From Fragilaria crotonensis (lineage: Eukaryota > Bacillariophyta > Fragilariophyceae > Fragilariales > Fragilariaceae), in the NCBI GenBank assembly GCA_022925895.1, contig JAKSYS010000092.1:1-64000 (forward strand): a DNA stretch of 64,000 bases, read 5' to 3'. The position numbers and the translations under genes are program-made. This document shows positions 35,201 to 45,707 of the stretch, piece after piece. How positions within the stretch are numbered: position 1 is the stretch's first letter; each line of letters begins with the position of its first letter. The notes under the pieces were generated by a model. The model did not search any database. It saw only the letters and a list, made by a program, of their open reading frames with translations, and was not told the origin of the DNA.

Positions 35201-36984
35201 AATTCGAATCCAGCATGGTCCCATGAGATTGCGCTTGACAATAAAGTTCTCCAAAGTGGACGCACCGGCGCCCAAAATTCGAGCGACTGCCTGTCCGCCT
35301 TGTTCACAAACCGTGGCATCTGGGACAGGGTACTCAGCGTCATATACAACTTTAAGGTATTCTGTCAACTCGCGCGGAATGGTGGGATCCTTCAAAGGCA
35401 TATTGGCGGGACACAACTTTTCCGGCCCAGGAAGCACCCTCCTTGATGGGAATGCAGGACGGCTGCAAAATGGTCTTCATTTCCTTGTGGACATCCATCA
35501 TACTCGCGTAGGAGCCGTCGGATGTCTTGCGCGGTAGACAGAAAAGGTTGCGTTTGTTGCCAAGAACCTTGGCACAGCAAGAGACGACATTATTGTCGAC
35601 TTGAATCTTTCCAAAGAGTAGAATCTCCCCCTGGACTTCACAAGCGTCCAGCCAAAACATGTCGATGAAGGTTCCATCATCGTCTCTTTGAATTACAGAT
35701 TCCAGATTGGAGGCAGCATGTGGCGTAGCTTGTGGTTCGACAGCGATTCGTTCAGGACGGAAGGATGCTGACGAGGTATCAACAGCATGAGGAGCGGTTG
35801 TGTTCATGTCGACGGTTGGTTTTGGCGGTGCGGGCAAAGGAACTGCCGTAGCTTCCGCGGCCTTGCGCATTGGCGCTGAAACAATTCCTAGCTTGGGTCG
35901 ACCAAGACGACGACGGGCGAGAGGTTTGGAGGCGTCAGGGTTGTCCTGAGAATCCTCCACGGGATCTTCCGCCGCAGCTGTCGTGGCATTGACTGTTCCT
36001 TCGACAACATGGTTAGTCTTGTCTGTGGATAGCGCCCCGTCTGGAGGTGAATGGGAGTCGATGCTTTCCATGACTTGATCGTTGTCTGGAACGTCGTCCC
36101 ATGCCGTGGCGCCAGCATCATAATCATCATCAGGGTCAAAGTCATTACCACCGGCATGCGCATTGTGATCATGGTTATGATTTCGCATGGGTGTTGAGAA
36201 TGAGGGGCGGCGCTGCTGTCTTCGCTTTGGCGGCGGCAGACGAGTCGCTTCACGTGGGGCTGGCGGACGCATCTTTCTTCTAGCCTTGGTGGCGACCGAT
36301 GGTGTGGTAACGTCATCGAGAGATTCCAACAACGAGTCGAGTTGCATCTTGACAGCATTGACATTGGGTCGCATAGAACTACTAGTACTTGACGACGAAT
36401 GGTTGTTGAGAGCCGTGGCTGCAGCACCTCTCTGCACAAAGGCCCACATAGAGTTTTTTTGATTGGTTTCGTCTCCATCCTTTGAATTTGCGTTAGCATT
36501 GGAGTTGGAAGCTTGACGCAGTTTACGTGCCTTTTTGAGAGCCGCTGCCGACAAGTTTGTTGTTGAAGAGCCACCTTTTCGTTTCTTGTTGTCCAAGTCT
36601 TCATCTTCGTCTCCCAATCGTTCTTCCCCATCATCGTAGTATCCCAATCCATCTGAGTGATGATGATGATGATGATGCAAGTGTGTGATCATGAATGGGT
36701 TGGAAGAATGTAATTGAGTTAGAATTTCATAATCAATACAGCAACTGCAGCGACGTCCTCCAACCAGGTTCAAGTTCTGAGTACGCACCATCATCCACCA
36801 CAAAATCTTCTCGTTGACGTCTTGATTCCACCAGCTTTTCATATTCGTCTTCAGGCAAGATATCGTAAACGTCATCTTCATCTGGAACAACATAGTCGTC
36901 CAATCGACCACCACGACCCTCCAGAAAGGCTCGTCGCGCCAAGGCTTTGCAATTCCTGTTGCGATCGCGACTGTGACGATCCAT
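32225..36984 (-). CDS. POLA1: DNA polymerase alpha catalytic subunit
   Basis: Nuclear family-B polymerase that extends RNA primers with primase at replication origins and Okazaki fragments. Exons read 36,984-36,789, 36,652-33,911 and 33,841-32,225, about 1,517 aa. The start is the ATG at 36,984, giving the conserved N-terminal domain (DEDDVYDILPEDEYEKLV, then DDGLGYYDDGEE across intron 1). A long acidic and basic low-complexity linker follows. Polymerase motifs are A (DFNSLYPSI, about 34,130), B (KLTANSMYG) and C (YGDTDS, about 33,650). Two C-terminal zinc modules (CRSCG...CPNVDC and a second Cys set) bind the B subunit in relatives. The frame slips by one base near 35,390, between QYAFE and DPTIPRELTEYL, which are adjacent in homologues. 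I suspect one extra G in the sequence. Confidence 0.9.
33842..33910 (-). other. Intron 2 of POLA1 (length divisible by three)
   Basis: 69 bases, donor GTACGT, acceptor TTGCAG, without an in-frame stop, so the gene reads through it. The 23 residues it would code do not fit the polymerase family and interrupt the segment just before motif B (LNIRQTALKLTANSMYG). It is therefore an intron whose retention would not break the frame. Confidence 0.8.
36653..36788 (-). other. Intron 1 of POLA1
   Basis: 136 bases, donor GTGCGT, acceptor ACTCAG, phase 1. Splicing rebuilds the conserved DD-DGLGYYDDG motif. The intron contains a (CAT)n run (about 36,656-36,678). Confidence 0.85.
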
Positions 36985-37787
36985 GGTGTATTACTGATGG
37001 TACTGAGAATCAAAGATTATGATTGATGGATAGGTTATTGAAGTCAGGTTCAATTACTCGAGTACGTCGTAGATCAAGCCAAGCTCAACTCTGTAACACC
37101 TTTAAAATGATGAGCTCAATGAAAGAAACAAAATCTCGCGTCGTATGTGAAATCAAATGTTCGATATTTGCGCGCCACTTCCTCCAAGTCATAATTGAAG
37201 CATTGATTTACTGTAGTTGTACTGGAGTACTACTGCAATTGTGGAGTCTACTGCCATCGTTAGTAGTACCAGCACAGTAGAAACATACCATTTTCCTCCG
37301 ACGCAGAGTCGATGTCTCGACAGCGAACGTTCAAAACCGCGCGCCAATTTCCCTCCGACGGTCCACATCGGTAGGATTCTACATTATATTGGTACCACAT
37401 TTTTGAAACCGGCGTCCGGCGTCTATGTATGGAGTAAAATAGCCTCTCGCAATGGCAATTCACAGATGAGCCCATCTCTGCACTCACGTTACTACTATGT
37501 TACGGTACTGAGTACCAGGTACAGAGTAGACAGGTGTAGCTATAGAATAAAACTCCTATGAGGAATCCAGAATCTCAAAATCCATTGAGGATCGGCTGTA
37601 TGCATAGTTTTTGCAGATCATTTCGTTGACGATGGGATATGAGGCGCATCTTATCATTTCCCCAGAAAAATTTGGGGGCCTGTTTTTGTATAGAACGGTG
37701 GTAAAATAGGCCCTCGAAAACATTTGTTTTCGATTATATGTTAAAAATGTAATAACGTAACGGTGGGCCTTCGCGCCTTAAATTTTA
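36985..37787. other. Intergenic region, divergent promoters
   Basis: No gene seen. It lies between POLA1 (minus) and the methyltransferase pseudogene (plus), and so probably holds both promoters. Repeated GTAC/ACTGGAGTAC motifs occur at about 37,208-37,280 and 37,500-37,535. Confidence 0.55.
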
Positions 37788-38712
37788 GTGCATTTAGCAC
37801 TCACGAACTCTCGAATGAGAAGAAGCGTTCGAGCATCCACAATAATGAAGTGTGCAAAATGTTCCTTTGTAAGAGTGAGCGGAACGATGCTCCTCTCGCT
37901 TCTCGTTGCGTCAGTCACATTCCGTGCCGTTCCATTGCCCACACAAACCAGCGCAATTCACGAAAAAAACTTCCATTCCATGGGAGGATCGAATGGAAAC
38001 ATGACCGCGGCGCCAAGGGATGATGACTTTCAACTAGCATTCCGAGAGAGTTTGGGCTTCTTTGATGACATTCCCGCACACGAATGGCAACGTATGAAAG
38101 ACATCACCAAAGGCCGAGTTCATCATTCCAAAGGTGCATTCAGAAGGAATGCAAGGGGAACGCCGAGGTATTACGCAGCCAATTGGGATCCCGACTTTTC
38201 CTGTCGGTTCCTCGAAAATAGCCTTGGCCAGAGCCGTGCTGATGGTCACAAATGGGTGTGTGACCCCCATCGGCTCGCGAAAAAAGAAGATTGTCTGGTT
38301 TACAGCATTGGATCCAACGGAAACTTTGTCTTTGAGGAGGATCTGCAACGTCAACTCCCCAATTGTGAGATTCGTGTCTTCGATCCCACTGATTATTCTC
38401 ATAAGATGCAGGAAAGCGGACTCAACAAGTCCAACTATCACGTATGGGGCCTCAAGCCTACCCACGGAGAGGTAATTCGTTTGGAAAGCTCTTGGAAAAG
38501 AAGAAAGGATTTCAAGACCTTGACTTTTTCACCCTCACGGAGACCATCGCGCGTCTAGGTCATAATGGTCGAATGATTGATATCTTCAAGATTGATTGTG
38601 AGGGATGTGAATGGTAAGCCCTGAAGGATTTATTGAACCAAAGTATTCAGCAGATTCTTGTTGAAGTACACTCCTCTGTGCATAACACTTCTGACCAGTT
38701 CTTCAATGATTT

Positions 38713-38729
38713 GCGTGACGCTGGATAGT
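38713..38729 (+). repeat. Target-site duplication, left copy
   Basis: 17 bases, 16 of them identical to 39,343-39,359. It belongs to the host methyltransferase reading frame (codes LRDAG). Confidence 0.85.
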
Positions 38730-39342
38730 GATCATGCACCAGAACGAGATAGGGTGGCGACAAGTTTTCAATGGCCGATTTGCGATAGCCTGGTCGACGG
38801 TACAAGAGGATTACTTAGCAAGGCACAATGCATCGAACGGACGCAATAATACTCAAATGCGCAAGAAAGGCAAACAATGGCAGAAGAAGTTTATCCTGGA
38901 GATATGGAAGCAATGGATGATTTTGTGGAAAGCCCGCAACGACTTGGTCCACGGGAAAGACGGCTCAGAACGAGGCAAATCGTCGAAGAACGGCAGAAGA
39001 ATTGAGGGCAATATACGACCGACGGGAGCAGTTAGAACCGGAATATCAACGCTTATTGTATAGTGATGTGCAGGATCATCTTCAGAGGCATCGGGATTAT
39101 ACAACACGGAACTGGGTAAATACAAGTGCGCCTATCCTCCGCGAAAGTCTACGTCACGCCAAACGAAGAGCAGTTGCGGGAGTACGATCAATAAGGTCGT
39201 ATTTTGCGCCAGTATGGTGATTCTACGGATGCCATACTGAATACTGGACGCTACCTTACAGGAAGGGTAGTATCTAGTCGTGTGGGTCGACCACCTCGTA
39301 GCGGGTGAAGCGGCAGCACGTTAATTTGATGTTTAGTTTTTT
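38730..39342 (+). mobile_element. 5'-truncated non-LTR retroelement fragment
   Basis: 613-base insertion inside the methyltransferase pseudogene, flanked by 17-base near-perfect target duplications (TTGCGTGACGCTGGATA at 38,713-38,729; TTGCATGACGCTGGATA at 39,343-39,359). It codes, on the plus strand, the C-terminal tail of a reverse-transcriptase protein (GWRQVFNGRFAIAW, KKFILEIWKQWMILWKARND, and later RREQLEPEYQRLL, NTSAPILRESLRHAKRRA), a type common in diatoms. It ends with a non-coding tail and a T-run. Long, variable-length duplications and loss of the 5' part are hallmarks of target-primed reverse transcription. The protein family assignment is from memory. Confidence 0.65.
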
Positions 39343-39359
39343 TTGCATGACGCTGGATA
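39343..39359 (+). repeat. Target-site duplication, right copy
   Basis: Right copy of the 17-base duplication. The host gene continues from here (DAGYAMFHKEP). Confidence 0.85.
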
Positions 39360-39453
39360 TGCTATGTTTCACAAGGAACCAAACCTAGTAGCATCCGGTG
39401 GAACATGTATTGAATTCGCGTTTCTCAAATTGGCAAAGGAGTACTTTGACTGA

Positions 39454-39870
39454 GGGTTGGCAGTGTGAACTCCATCGCTGGGCTGCACTTGCTTAGTCTT
39501 CATCCGACGTTTTGGAATGAGGCAGACAAGAGATAGCTCCTCCTTTTTGTTTACAGTGTAGTACGGATTCCGCGTAATTTAGAAGATAGTGGTATCACTC
39601 TTCCGGTACACTTGTAGTTTACTTGAACATAGAGTACAAATTAAAATGTACTCTAGTATTACCTCGGAAATGCGACCGAGGTAGTACTTCTCTTATAGGA
39701 TTCCACGAAATTCCGGATCTTGCACTACTGGTACTATGCCCCATAGTTGGGGTACTTGAAGACGTTTTCGGTAGATTTATGTGGACCATACTCAGTCCAA
39801 ACAATAGTACCAGCAGTTTGGGAACTGCGACTTTCGTTGCACTTGCAGTAAATTTACATGTGGTACATAT
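39454..39870. other. Intergenic spacer
   Basis: No gene seen. It separates the methyltransferase pseudogene from the Crypton-like relic. Confidence 0.5.
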
Positions 39871-40791
39871 GGAACGAATGCAACAAGTTTCGTAAGGTAC
39901 CCTTTGGCTCATTTGTAATACTTGTCGATAGAATGGTTGACACCAAAACTCTGACAAAGTACAAATGTATTCTTGCTTCGTTCATGTCTTTTCTCCACAA
40001 TCGTCCTGTTGGAGGTGAGTATCATCGGGATCATGTTCATGCAATGGAGGTGTTAGCTGCTATAACTCCGAATGATGTGCTGCGGTATATGAATTTGAAG
40101 ACTTTTGGGACAACAGAACCTGCGGGAGATGCGAATCCCATTTCAGCACGAGTGACGGTGTCAGGCGATCACGGAGCAGTCTTCATTGATATGGTTGGGG
40201 CAATTGATGTGGATGGAGTAGCTGGACAGCCTGCACTTGGGACAAATGTGACAATGCGAAATCAATTGTTGGGTATGCAGTCGGGTTTGTTGTCCCTACG
40301 ACAAGACAATGTGGAGTTAAAGACAGCGGTCAATCGAATTCAATTGAATGTGTTTTGACATTTTGAATGGAAATGTGAGGCAAATTGCATTGCAACCTGC
40401 GAGGCGACGGACTGCTGGTGGGGAGAGAGGCGAGGGTGAAGCAGGAGCGGAGGAGGTGCCTGAAAGAGCTGCTGCGAACGACCTCGCAATGATGGCGACG
40501 CTGATGCCGACGCCCAGAAGTCTTCGACCTCTGGCAAGAGTATCATCATGGAGTCGGTGGGAGAAGCAGCTAGACTGTTCTCCTACACTGAGCGGGTTGC
40601 TCAAAGCATCAGTACAGCAACGCAAGGTTGTGTGGGACTTGGTATCAAGATTGATTCGCATGGGGATACTGCAGGGCCGCCATAGACAAGATTTATGCTG
40701 TCTATGGTGGTCGAACTCAGTGACCAACATCATTAATGGGCTGAAGAGGGATAAGAAGGATGGGACTCTGAATCCCAACTTTAGAATTTAG
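39871..40791 (+). mobile_element. Crypton-like tyrosine-recombinase transposon relic
   Basis: Two adjoining open stretches. The first (to 40,358) has YKCILASFMSFLHNRPVGGE and AITPNDVLRYMNLKTFGT, resembling the core-binding region of diatom Crypton-type recombinases. The second (40,348-40,791) ends with RRKVVWDLV...NIINGLKRDKKDGTLNP, resembling the GCR1_C-like DNA-binding tail of such proteins. The catalytic domain that should lie between them is missing. This is an internally deleted, frame-shifted relic of a DNA transposon (one frame change near 40,350, and a further slip within about 40,500-40,700 where the tail similarity is lost). Identification is by recalled family motifs. No terminal repeats were found. 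Confidence 0.5.
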
Positions 40792-41435
40792 CTCGCCGTA
40801 GTATGTTTTCTACTGTACTAGTACGATACGAAACTATTTCTTACCATTTATACGTACTGTCGTAAGCCGGAATCTTCCATTTTAGCACGGCGACAGCACG
40901 GAGTTTTTTCTACTTGGGGAATATACGAAGCCCTACATGGTTGCTTTATTTGTTTCATGAATTTTAGGTACATCCGTAGTACTCCGTACTCCAGTATTTC
41001 AGTTCGGGACATCTGAAATGAACTCTCTCCTAGTAGCCACTAGCTAGTACTCCAGTAGTAGAGAGTCTGCAAATCACACAAAACAGAAACGAAATTGTTT
41101 TTGTTTCCGTTCCCTTCGCGACTGGACCATTCCGTGAACACGCAGTGCCAACTGCCAACCATATGTTCATATCAACGATACTCCGAGTATGATATAACCC
41201 CCAACGCTTTAGCCGTTACACGTGTTATGTGACTGAATTCTGTTCAAGGTCACAAAGTCACAGGACTACTGACTACTGACTACTGTACCTAATCCAAACC
41301 GTCTGCAAATCCTTTAACATTTAAATGTAAACGGCTTGTAATATATACAATTAGAGTGGACGCTTGCACAACCTTGGTCACAATCAAACTTGCTTCGGAC
41401 ACAAGCAACCATTTCCATCGTCAGCGTGTGATATA
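40792..41435. other. Intergenic spacer upstream of the ankyrin kinase
   Basis: No gene seen. Repeated CTACTGACTACTG and GTACTCCAGTA motifs occur at 40,975-41,060 and 41,262-41,290. It presumably carries the kinase promoter. Confidence 0.5.
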
Positions 41436-43045
41436 ATGAATCTCGATGCAGCATTGATTGAGAATGCCGGAAACGGTGATGTTGACAAGGTTGTTGAGCT
41501 CCAGCGAAAAGGGGCAAATGTGAACGCCAAAAATGAACATGGCTGGACGGCTCTCATGTGTGCAAGCGTGAATGGCCAGTTGGAAGTGGTTCGAGCTCTG
41601 CTGAATCACGATCAAGTTGATGTGAATATCATGAATGAGAAGGGCGAAACCGCACTCATCTGTGCAAGCGGGAATGGCCATTTGGAAGTGGTTCGAGCTC
41701 TGCTGAATCACGATGAAGTTAATGTGAATATCAAGAATGAGAAGGGCGCAACAGCTTATGATGTGGCTCACGTCCGTGGGAATCAAGATGTTGCACGTCT
41801 TCTGGAGGAACTCATGGCAAAACAGACACATCGTAAGGAGCTACTTAACACGAAGATAGTGAGCTTCGAGGATGGCAAGAGTCTTAACGATGCCAAGATT
41901 GAACAAGAGCTCAGAAAGCTTCTCGATGGGGTGAAATCAATGTCTCTTGAACCAGTGGAATTGTCGCCGGCGTTCATTCAGCAATTCCTTACTGCGGAAA
42001 AAATTGGATCGGGTGCCTTTGGCGATGTTTACTTGGCGGAAGATATTTCTCTGCGAAAGAAGTTCGTAGTCAAATTGATTAGGCCTACTCACTGTGATGA
42101 GGCATTCATCAACGAATTGCGGAAGGCCTTTCAGACGGAATTTTCGGTACGTTGTGTATTGATTGTTATCGTTACTCATAGAGAGGAATGATCCATTTTC
42201 AAAGAACGAGGATGTCTTCTTACGCCGCAATTGCACGATCCTAGGCTATGAAGAGGTATGGGCATCCCAACATTGCAACCTTCTACGGCTACAGTTTAAA
42301 TGCCAACACTACAGAGCAGTACATGGTGTATGAATACACCTCTAATGGCTCCCTCGATGGCTTCTTCACTGATGACGGCAACAGAGCCCGCCTTTCTTCA
42401 GATACTCGTCTTTCCATCATGTACGAGTTGGCGAGAACTGTTCACTTCCTGCACGTCGGTGGATGCCATGGTTGGAAAGTCTTCCATCGGGACATCAAGA
42501 GTGCGAACATTTATCTGACGGATGATTTTACGCCGCGGTTGATTGATTGTGGGTTGTCCAAGTTTGTGGCTGACGAGAACTCCGAAACAGTCCCGGGATT
42601 TGTCACACCCTCGTTACAGAACACAAACGGCGGGCCAGCATTTGGAAGCCCTGGATACATGTGCCCAGAGTACGTCAGAAGGATGAGTATAGGGCTTCCG
42701 TGTCCCTATATAGCGGCTTATGATGTATATTCCCTTGGAGTTGTCTTGACAGAGCTAATATTGGGATGCGTGAATAGTGCCCAATCAACGAGGAATGGCA
42801 CTCAATTCTATGATGTCTTTTCGAGGTACGTCCAGAATGAGGATCACGAGCCGATTATAGGTGGATGGCACAGGCTCAGCCGTGATGCAGATCCATCCAT
42901 CGTCTGGAATCCAGACGTTCTCTACCTCGCGTGCAGGAGTGCCGTTCAGTGCATGGCTCCTTTCTCTGCAGAAAGGTTAACCACGAAGGCGCTCCTCGAT
43001 GATCTCAGCGAGGCCATCCGTATGAATGCTTATGCTGACAGGTGA
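41436..43045 (+). CDS. Ankyrin-repeat protein kinase (TKL-like)
   Basis: Two exons (41,436-42,146 and 42,245-43,045) in phase 0, 503 aa. Residues about 5-125 hold three ankyrin repeats, two of them near-identical (GHLEVVRALLNHDEVNVNIK type). A charged linker follows, then a protein kinase domain from about 188. The glycine loop is IGSGAFGDVYLA, the ATP-binding lysine is K213 (FVVKLI), and the catalytic loop is FHRDIKSAN (HRD at about 318-320). The DFG position reads DCG (D338), and the segment ends YMCPEY where most kinases have APE. HRDxKxxN and the GSPGYM activation segment suggest a TKL/IRAK-like Ser/Thr kinase, probably active despite the DCG. No membrane segment or signal peptide, so probably a cytosolic signalling protein with ankyrin-based partner binding. 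An upstream TTG-initiated extension is not used here. Confidence 0.85.
42147..42244 (+). other. Intron of the ankyrin kinase
   Basis: 98 bases, donor GTACGT, acceptor CCTAG, phase 0. It joins KAFQTEFS to AMKRYGHPNIATFYGY, as expected for helix C of a kinase. Confidence 0.8.
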
Positions 43046-43782
43046 AACGCCGAACTTGGTGGCGTCGATTAACGTGGCTGATGTATAATGAAACCTAGAC
43101 TCTACCGCTGTAGCGACATTGCGCCGTATCATCTGGATGCAAGCGTGCCATTATTCTCGCGGACACTGACGGAGTTGCGACCAAGAATGAATGGCTCCAC
43201 TTACTAGTTGACTTGCCAAATCAGCCGAAACTAAAATATTAAGGTCATTGTATGGAGTATGGAGTACAGAGGCATGTCTTGGCATTTCTCCGAAAGTTCT
43301 GCTGGACTTGATCCGTTGTTGCCGTGGTCCGGGTGTTCTTAGTTCTTGCAGTTGACAGAGCCATTAGGTATGTCGCACGACAACAGTGGCATATTTCGCT
43401 GCCATCAGAAGGATAGAAATCTATGGAGTTGCCACTTCAAAAACACCATGCCGGCTCAGGTCATGATTGCTACATGTACCAGTATCTTACTACGTTCCCA
43501 GGCTTCAAATTCCATCAACGTGCGTTGGGTCAGGTCTTCGCATTTCCCTCGAAGTTATTTGGACTTTTGAAAAAAGTTGCCGTGGTCCGTGTGTTTGTTG
43601 GTCCTTACGCTGTCTGACAGAGTAGCTATAATTCATGTTCGCACGATTTTTCATTTTTAGTTCCAACTTGTACTTCTTAAAGCAACAACATATTTCGCTA
43701 CCCGCACTAGTAGAAACGCAGAAACGTCGGAGTTGCCACTTACTTCAAATAACGGATTACGACCGGCCCATACATTGGGCGC
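43046..43782. other. Intergenic spacer with a degenerate direct repeat
   Basis: No gene seen. Two related stretches, about 43,316-43,440 and 43,576-43,748, share GTTGCCGTGGTCCG near the start, CATATTTCGCT in the middle and GGAGTTGCCACTT near the end. This points to an old local duplication or two copies of an unknown short repeat. Confidence 0.55.
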
Positions 43783-45048
43783 TCATGTCAAGATTCCTGC
43801 CGCCTTCATAACGCATCTGAGAATAGGTACGCCGGTCGTGAAGTTGGGAGCACCCCTACAGGAAATGTTCAACAACCTCTCCAGTGTTTTCTGCGACGAA
43901 CCCCGATGGCAATCGTTCCAAACGGATCCATCAGCTCTGGCACGCAAAAAGCAGATGCCAGGATCGACACCAACTGATATCGCCCGTTCCCGAATTGCGG
44001 GCATTATCATGGCCGCAAGGAACTGCTCTGAGTTTAAGGCTCGGTGGTCTCGGTACACGAAATCTTCCAGTCGGGAAAATCGCCCTGTTGCCCAAATCTC
44101 GGCGGCCTCGTAGGGGCCGTAGAACATGCGATCATTGACTGGAAACCGGGCAAAGCCAGGAATGACAGATTGATTGTTGAATTCATCAAAACGGTTTTCT
44201 AGTGATGAATTTGACGGTGCAGACCAGAAAACATCAATCGGCGTCAAGTACACCACGTCGGATCGCATCATGGCTACACGTTCGTACTTGATATCACGCG
44301 ACGAAGAGTACGTCTTCATACTGTCCCATGCAGCCGCAATGGAGTACCACATCTTGATAATGTTGACGTAGGTCTCAACAGTGAAGGACTTTTCTTTCCC
44401 ATGGAATGGGTTTTTCTCGTCCGTTCCATTCCTACGGATCTCTCGCAGAATATCGCTTTGATTCTTCTCGAACGCATCTACCGATTCTAGTGCGAAGCCA
44501 ACATGTGGGAGAGGCCGACCGATACGGCGAGCCTCATCATGGACAGCCTGTCGGAGAAGATAGACATCATCTGGGACAATGATTCCTCCGTTGCCCGATC
44601 TTGAGGGCGGTTCGTAGGTGACATTGTAGAAATGCACAAAGTAATCACAATCGTATTGAGCATTGGGAATGATAACGTTGGCTATCAGTGATGGCAAAAC
44701 CATCTCCTTGAACGCTCGTGGTAGGCCATAGAAATTCAATGCACATCGTCGTCGTGGTGCTGTTGAGGCTGCATGTTTTGCCACGTCTTGTAGGATAGAT
44801 GCATTAACATTATGCCAAGTCGAATTTTGAACCAAAGAGGAAGAATGAGCACGATGCGGGTGTACTGATAATCGTATGGAAGCACAAAGCTGCGAAGGGG
44901 AGATTTCATTGCAGTTGTTGCCGGATAAACTCGGTTTGCGCAAGAGGAGTTCCTGCCGGAGCAACAGTCGTGTGACAATGATTACACAGCAACCACTGAA
45001 CCACCGCAAGAAGTTCCTTTTTCGACCGCGAACGACGTATTGGATCAT
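43783..45048 (-). CDS. Type II membrane protein, glycosyltransferase-like, function unknown
   Basis: Single exon, 421 aa. An N-terminal basic stretch and hydrophobic anchor (FLRWFSGCCVIIVTRLLL, about residues 13-30) predict a Golgi type II membrane protein with a luminal domain. The luminal part contains RCALNFYGLPRAFKEMVLPS, DYFVHFYNVTYE, a YERVAMMRSDVVYLTPIDVF segment (acidic and Asp-containing, as in nucleotide-sugar enzymes) and NDRMFYGPYEAAEIW. These features are shared by a family of uncharacterised algal glycosyltransferase-like proteins. I cannot name the sugar or acceptor. It is divergent from the fucosyltransferase gene, with about 660 bases between starts. Confidence 0.65.
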   Translation of the reverse strand: MIQYVVRGRKRNFLRWFSGCCVIIVTRLLLRQELLLRKPSLSGNNCNEISPSQLCASIRLSVHPHRAHSSSLVQNSTWHNVNASILQDVAKHAASTAPRRRCALNFYGLPRAFKEMVLPSLIANVIIPNAQYDCDYFVHFYNVTYEPPSRSGNGGIIVPDDVYLLRQAVHDEARRIGRPLPHVGFALESVDAFEKNQSDILREIRRNGTDEKNPFHGKEKSFTVETYVNIIKMWYSIAAAWDSMKTYSSSRDIKYERVAMMRSDVVYLTPIDVFWSAPSNSSLENRFDEFNNQSVIPGFARFPVNDRMFYGPYEAAEIWATGRFSRLEDFVYRDHRALNSEQFLAAMIMPAIRERAISVGVDPGICFLRARADGSVWNDCHRGSSQKTLERLLNISCRGAPNFTTGVPILRCVMKAAGILT

Positions 45049-45707
45049 TGTATTCCTTCCATTAATTTACAATATGTTCAAGTGCTTCCCAGTCAATGTC
45101 CGAAGGACGATCGCGTTGGTGTCATTCCTCTCATTTCCCAAAAATATATGCGTTATTTAGTGAACGATGAGCAAATCGTGTTTAAAAGCGCCATCTTCCG
45201 CAACTCAGTACCGGTACGAGTACCAGGCTTGTAGCCAGTGCTGTCGGCTGTCGACTCGCTGAATGAGCTGATCTTTCGATCCACCAAACGTTATACTAAT
45301 AATATTGTGGTAAATGACGGTTGACGGTTGTCTTAGTTAAAGTACAAAGGAAACATCTCGATTACTGCACCTTCTAAATAAAACCGTTCGATAAAAATAA
45401 AATAAAACTGCCTTCGTACGTTCGCATCGTACAATAGTCGGTCTACAGGTGGTCTGCTTTTAACATGTACTCCAGCTTTCCTTTGAAATTTAAATTGTCA
45501 GACGGATCACCTCATCAGTTCGCTCACATCAGACGGATCAACCTTCGCCTGCAAACAAATCAGACGAATCACCAGTCTCTCCATAAAACGAATAAGAAAG
45601 AAAATACTGCAGTCAAAGCACAGGCACGGAGTGCTCCAGTGAGTCTCTAGAGTAGACCTGTGCGCAATTCTGCTCGAAAAGTTTATAGCGTAGTGCCTGA
45701 TACTGCC
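45049..45707. other. Divergent intergenic region between two Golgi genes
   Basis: No gene seen. It contains the promoters for the glycosyltransferase-like gene (minus) and the fucosyltransferase gene (plus). A TACCGGTACGAGTACCAG motif lies at about 45,210-45,228. A short ATCAGACGGATCA repeat occurs at 45,497-45,540. Confidence 0.5.

Larger units (their letters stand above)
37815..39453 (+). pseudogene. FkbM/METTL24-like methyltransferase, disrupted by a retroelement
   Basis: Remains of a type II membrane or secretory methyltransferase. The N-terminus (ATG 37,815) has a hydrophobic segment (MLLSLLVASVTFRAVPL), followed by a domain with SIGSNGNFVFEEDL and, in a later frame, [10 protein letters not shown] (about 38,590), typical of FkbM/METTL24-type SAM methyltransferases. 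It is broken by a one-base frame change near 38,480 and by a stop directly after the CEGCEW motif (38,614-38,616, where relatives usually have E). A 613-base non-LTR-type insertion also lies at 38,730-39,342. After the insertion the host frame resumes at the duplicated target and ends with SGGTCIEFAFLKLAKEYFD at 39,453. It is a dead copy; a working paralogue probably exists elsewhere. Confidence 0.75.

Noticed and set aside
35390-35417. A 28-base GT-AG intron that would cancel the POLA1 frame slip
   Set aside because: Too short to be spliced, and it would delete the conserved QYAFE segment.
35352-37017. The open frame from 37,013 as the N-terminus of POLA1
   Set aside because: Its first roughly 120 residues do not resemble the family. 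The frame starting at 36,984 and spliced at 36,788/36,652 gives the conserved N-terminal motifs.
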